From assembly GCA_038745535.1 (NCBI GenBank), contig JBCDLI010000085.1, positions 1 through 5,829 of the forward strand: a stretch of DNA of 5,829 bases. The letters run 5' to 3'. Shown in pieces: positions 5,267-5,829 of the stretch (the stretch's first letter is position 1; each line of letters opens with the position of its first letter). Below the pieces are notes generated by a model. It was not told where the DNA came from. It did no database searches and saw only the letters and a list, made by a program, of their open reading frames with translations. The stretch comes from JBCDLI01 sp038745535. GTDB lineage: Bacteria; Pseudomonadota; Alphaproteobacteria; Rhizobiales; Rhizobiaceae. A program made the translations under genes and the position numbers.

Positions 5267-5829
5267 CAGTTCAAAACGCCGGCTTCGGCTTTCAGCTTTT
5301 CCACAAGCTCCCCGACGGAACCAACTTTCACGCCCGCCTGACGACCGGACGGCTCTTCGGTTTTCAGCACCGTCAAACGGTTGGCGGTCTCCACACCGTA
5401 ATCTGCAGGCGTCTTCATATCGATTGGCTTCTTCTTCGCCTTCATAATGTTTGGAAGCGAAGCGTAGCGCGGTTCGTTCAACCGCAGGTCGACCGTGACA
5501 ATTGCAGGCATTTTGATTTCGATTGTTTGAAGCCCACCATCGACTTCGCGGGTGACAGTTGCAGTATCACCGTCGATCTGCATGTCAGACGCAAAAGTGC
5601 CTTGGCTCCAACCAAGAAGTGCAGACAGCATTTGACCGGTCTGATTGCAATCATCGTCAATCGCCTGCTTGCCAAGGATCACCAGTTTCGGCTGCTCCTC
5701 ATCAACGATTGCTTTCAGAATTTTTGCGACCGCGAGTGGCTCGATCAAATCATCGTGCTTGACCAGAATTCCACGATCTGCGCCCATCGCCAGCGCGGTT
5801 CGGATGGTTTCCTGGGCCTTATCGGGACC
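5266..5829 (-). CDS. etfB: electron transfer flavoprotein beta subunit (partial, N-terminus outside window)
   Basis: The last 187 residues of EtfB are present; the frame runs open to the window edge at GPDKAQETIRTALAMGADRG, so about 60 N-terminal residues of a usual ~249 are missing. EtfB binds AMP structurally and carries the loop that docks onto dehydrogenase partners. Seen here: GKQAIDDDCNQTGQM (visible residues 53-67, an AMP/FAD-domain region nearly identical to human ETFB), the ETF-beta signature VTREVDGG...MPAIVT (92-112), and the recognition loop LRLNEPRYASLPNIMKAKKK (115-134). In that loop L125 matches the human anchor Leu195, and K130/K133 match the human methylated lysines K200/K203. 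The high similarity to the mitochondrial form marks it as housekeeping ETF. An in-frame internal ATG at 5787 is not the start, because the upstream residues are conserved family sequence. First gene of the etfB-etfA pair in transcription order as far as seen. Confidence 0.97.
   Translation of the reverse strand, partial: GPDKAQETIRTALAMGADRGILVKHDDLIEPLAVAKILKAIVDEEQPKLVILGKQAIDDDCNQTGQMLSALLGWSQGTFASDMQIDGDTATVTREVDGGLQTIEIKMPAIVTVDLRLNEPRYASLPNIMKAKKKPIDMKTPADYGVETANRLTVLKTEEPSGRQAGVKVGSVGELVEKLKAEAGVLN

Noticed and set aside
5037..5447. 136-residue plus-strand open frame across the etfA/etfB junction
   Set aside because: It is antisense to two certain genes; the Arg/Pro/Ser-rich translation is typical of the reverse strand of coding DNA.

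Overview
This window looks like an ordinary chromosomal stretch from an alphaproteobacterium. Three things point there: the 16S rRNA start sequence, an rrn leader with an alphaproteobacterial-style boxA (CTTTGACAA), and EtfA/EtfB proteins of the type shared by alphaproteobacteria and mitochondria. Hyphomicrobiales (Rhizobiales) is my best guess, because the membrane-anchored M23 peptidase and the rrn leader resemble those I know from that order. The order-level placement is inference.

Layout. Positions 1-222 are the 5' end of a 16S rRNA gene on the minus strand; the rest of the rrn operon lies to the left of the window. Positions 223-572 are its transcribed leader, which holds a boxB-like hairpin directly followed by boxA, and several other inverted repeats including a three-tier nested stem. 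A near-consensus rrn promoter (TTTACA, 17 nt, CTATAT, GC-rich discriminator, A/T-rich upstream stretch) lies at 579-607. Divergent to it, on the plus strand, is a 653-residue membrane-anchored M23 metallopeptidase with complete zinc ligands (796-2757). It converges on, and overlaps by four bases at the stop codons, a 14-TM DHA2-type MFS transporter on the minus strand (2754-4268). Upstream of the transporter on the same strand are etfA (4324-5253) and the C-terminal three quarters of etfB (5266-5829, cut by the window edge).

How the genes work together. EtfB and EtfA form the FAD/AMP-containing electron transfer flavoprotein. It carries electrons from acyl-CoA and related dehydrogenases to ETF:ubiquinone oxidoreductase, and the two genes are tightly coupled (12-nt gap, stop codon overlapping the Shine-Dalgarno). 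The MFS gene follows etfA after 54 nt and could be co-transcribed or have its own control; a short palindrome sits in that gap. The M23 enzyme (cell-wall hydrolysis) and the rRNA operon are functionally separate neighbours.

I found no mobile element, CRISPR array, tRNA or sign of recent transfer, and no convincing undescribed system. The parts most worth a second look are the structured rrn leader, the uncertain start of the M23 gene and the etfA-MFS junction.
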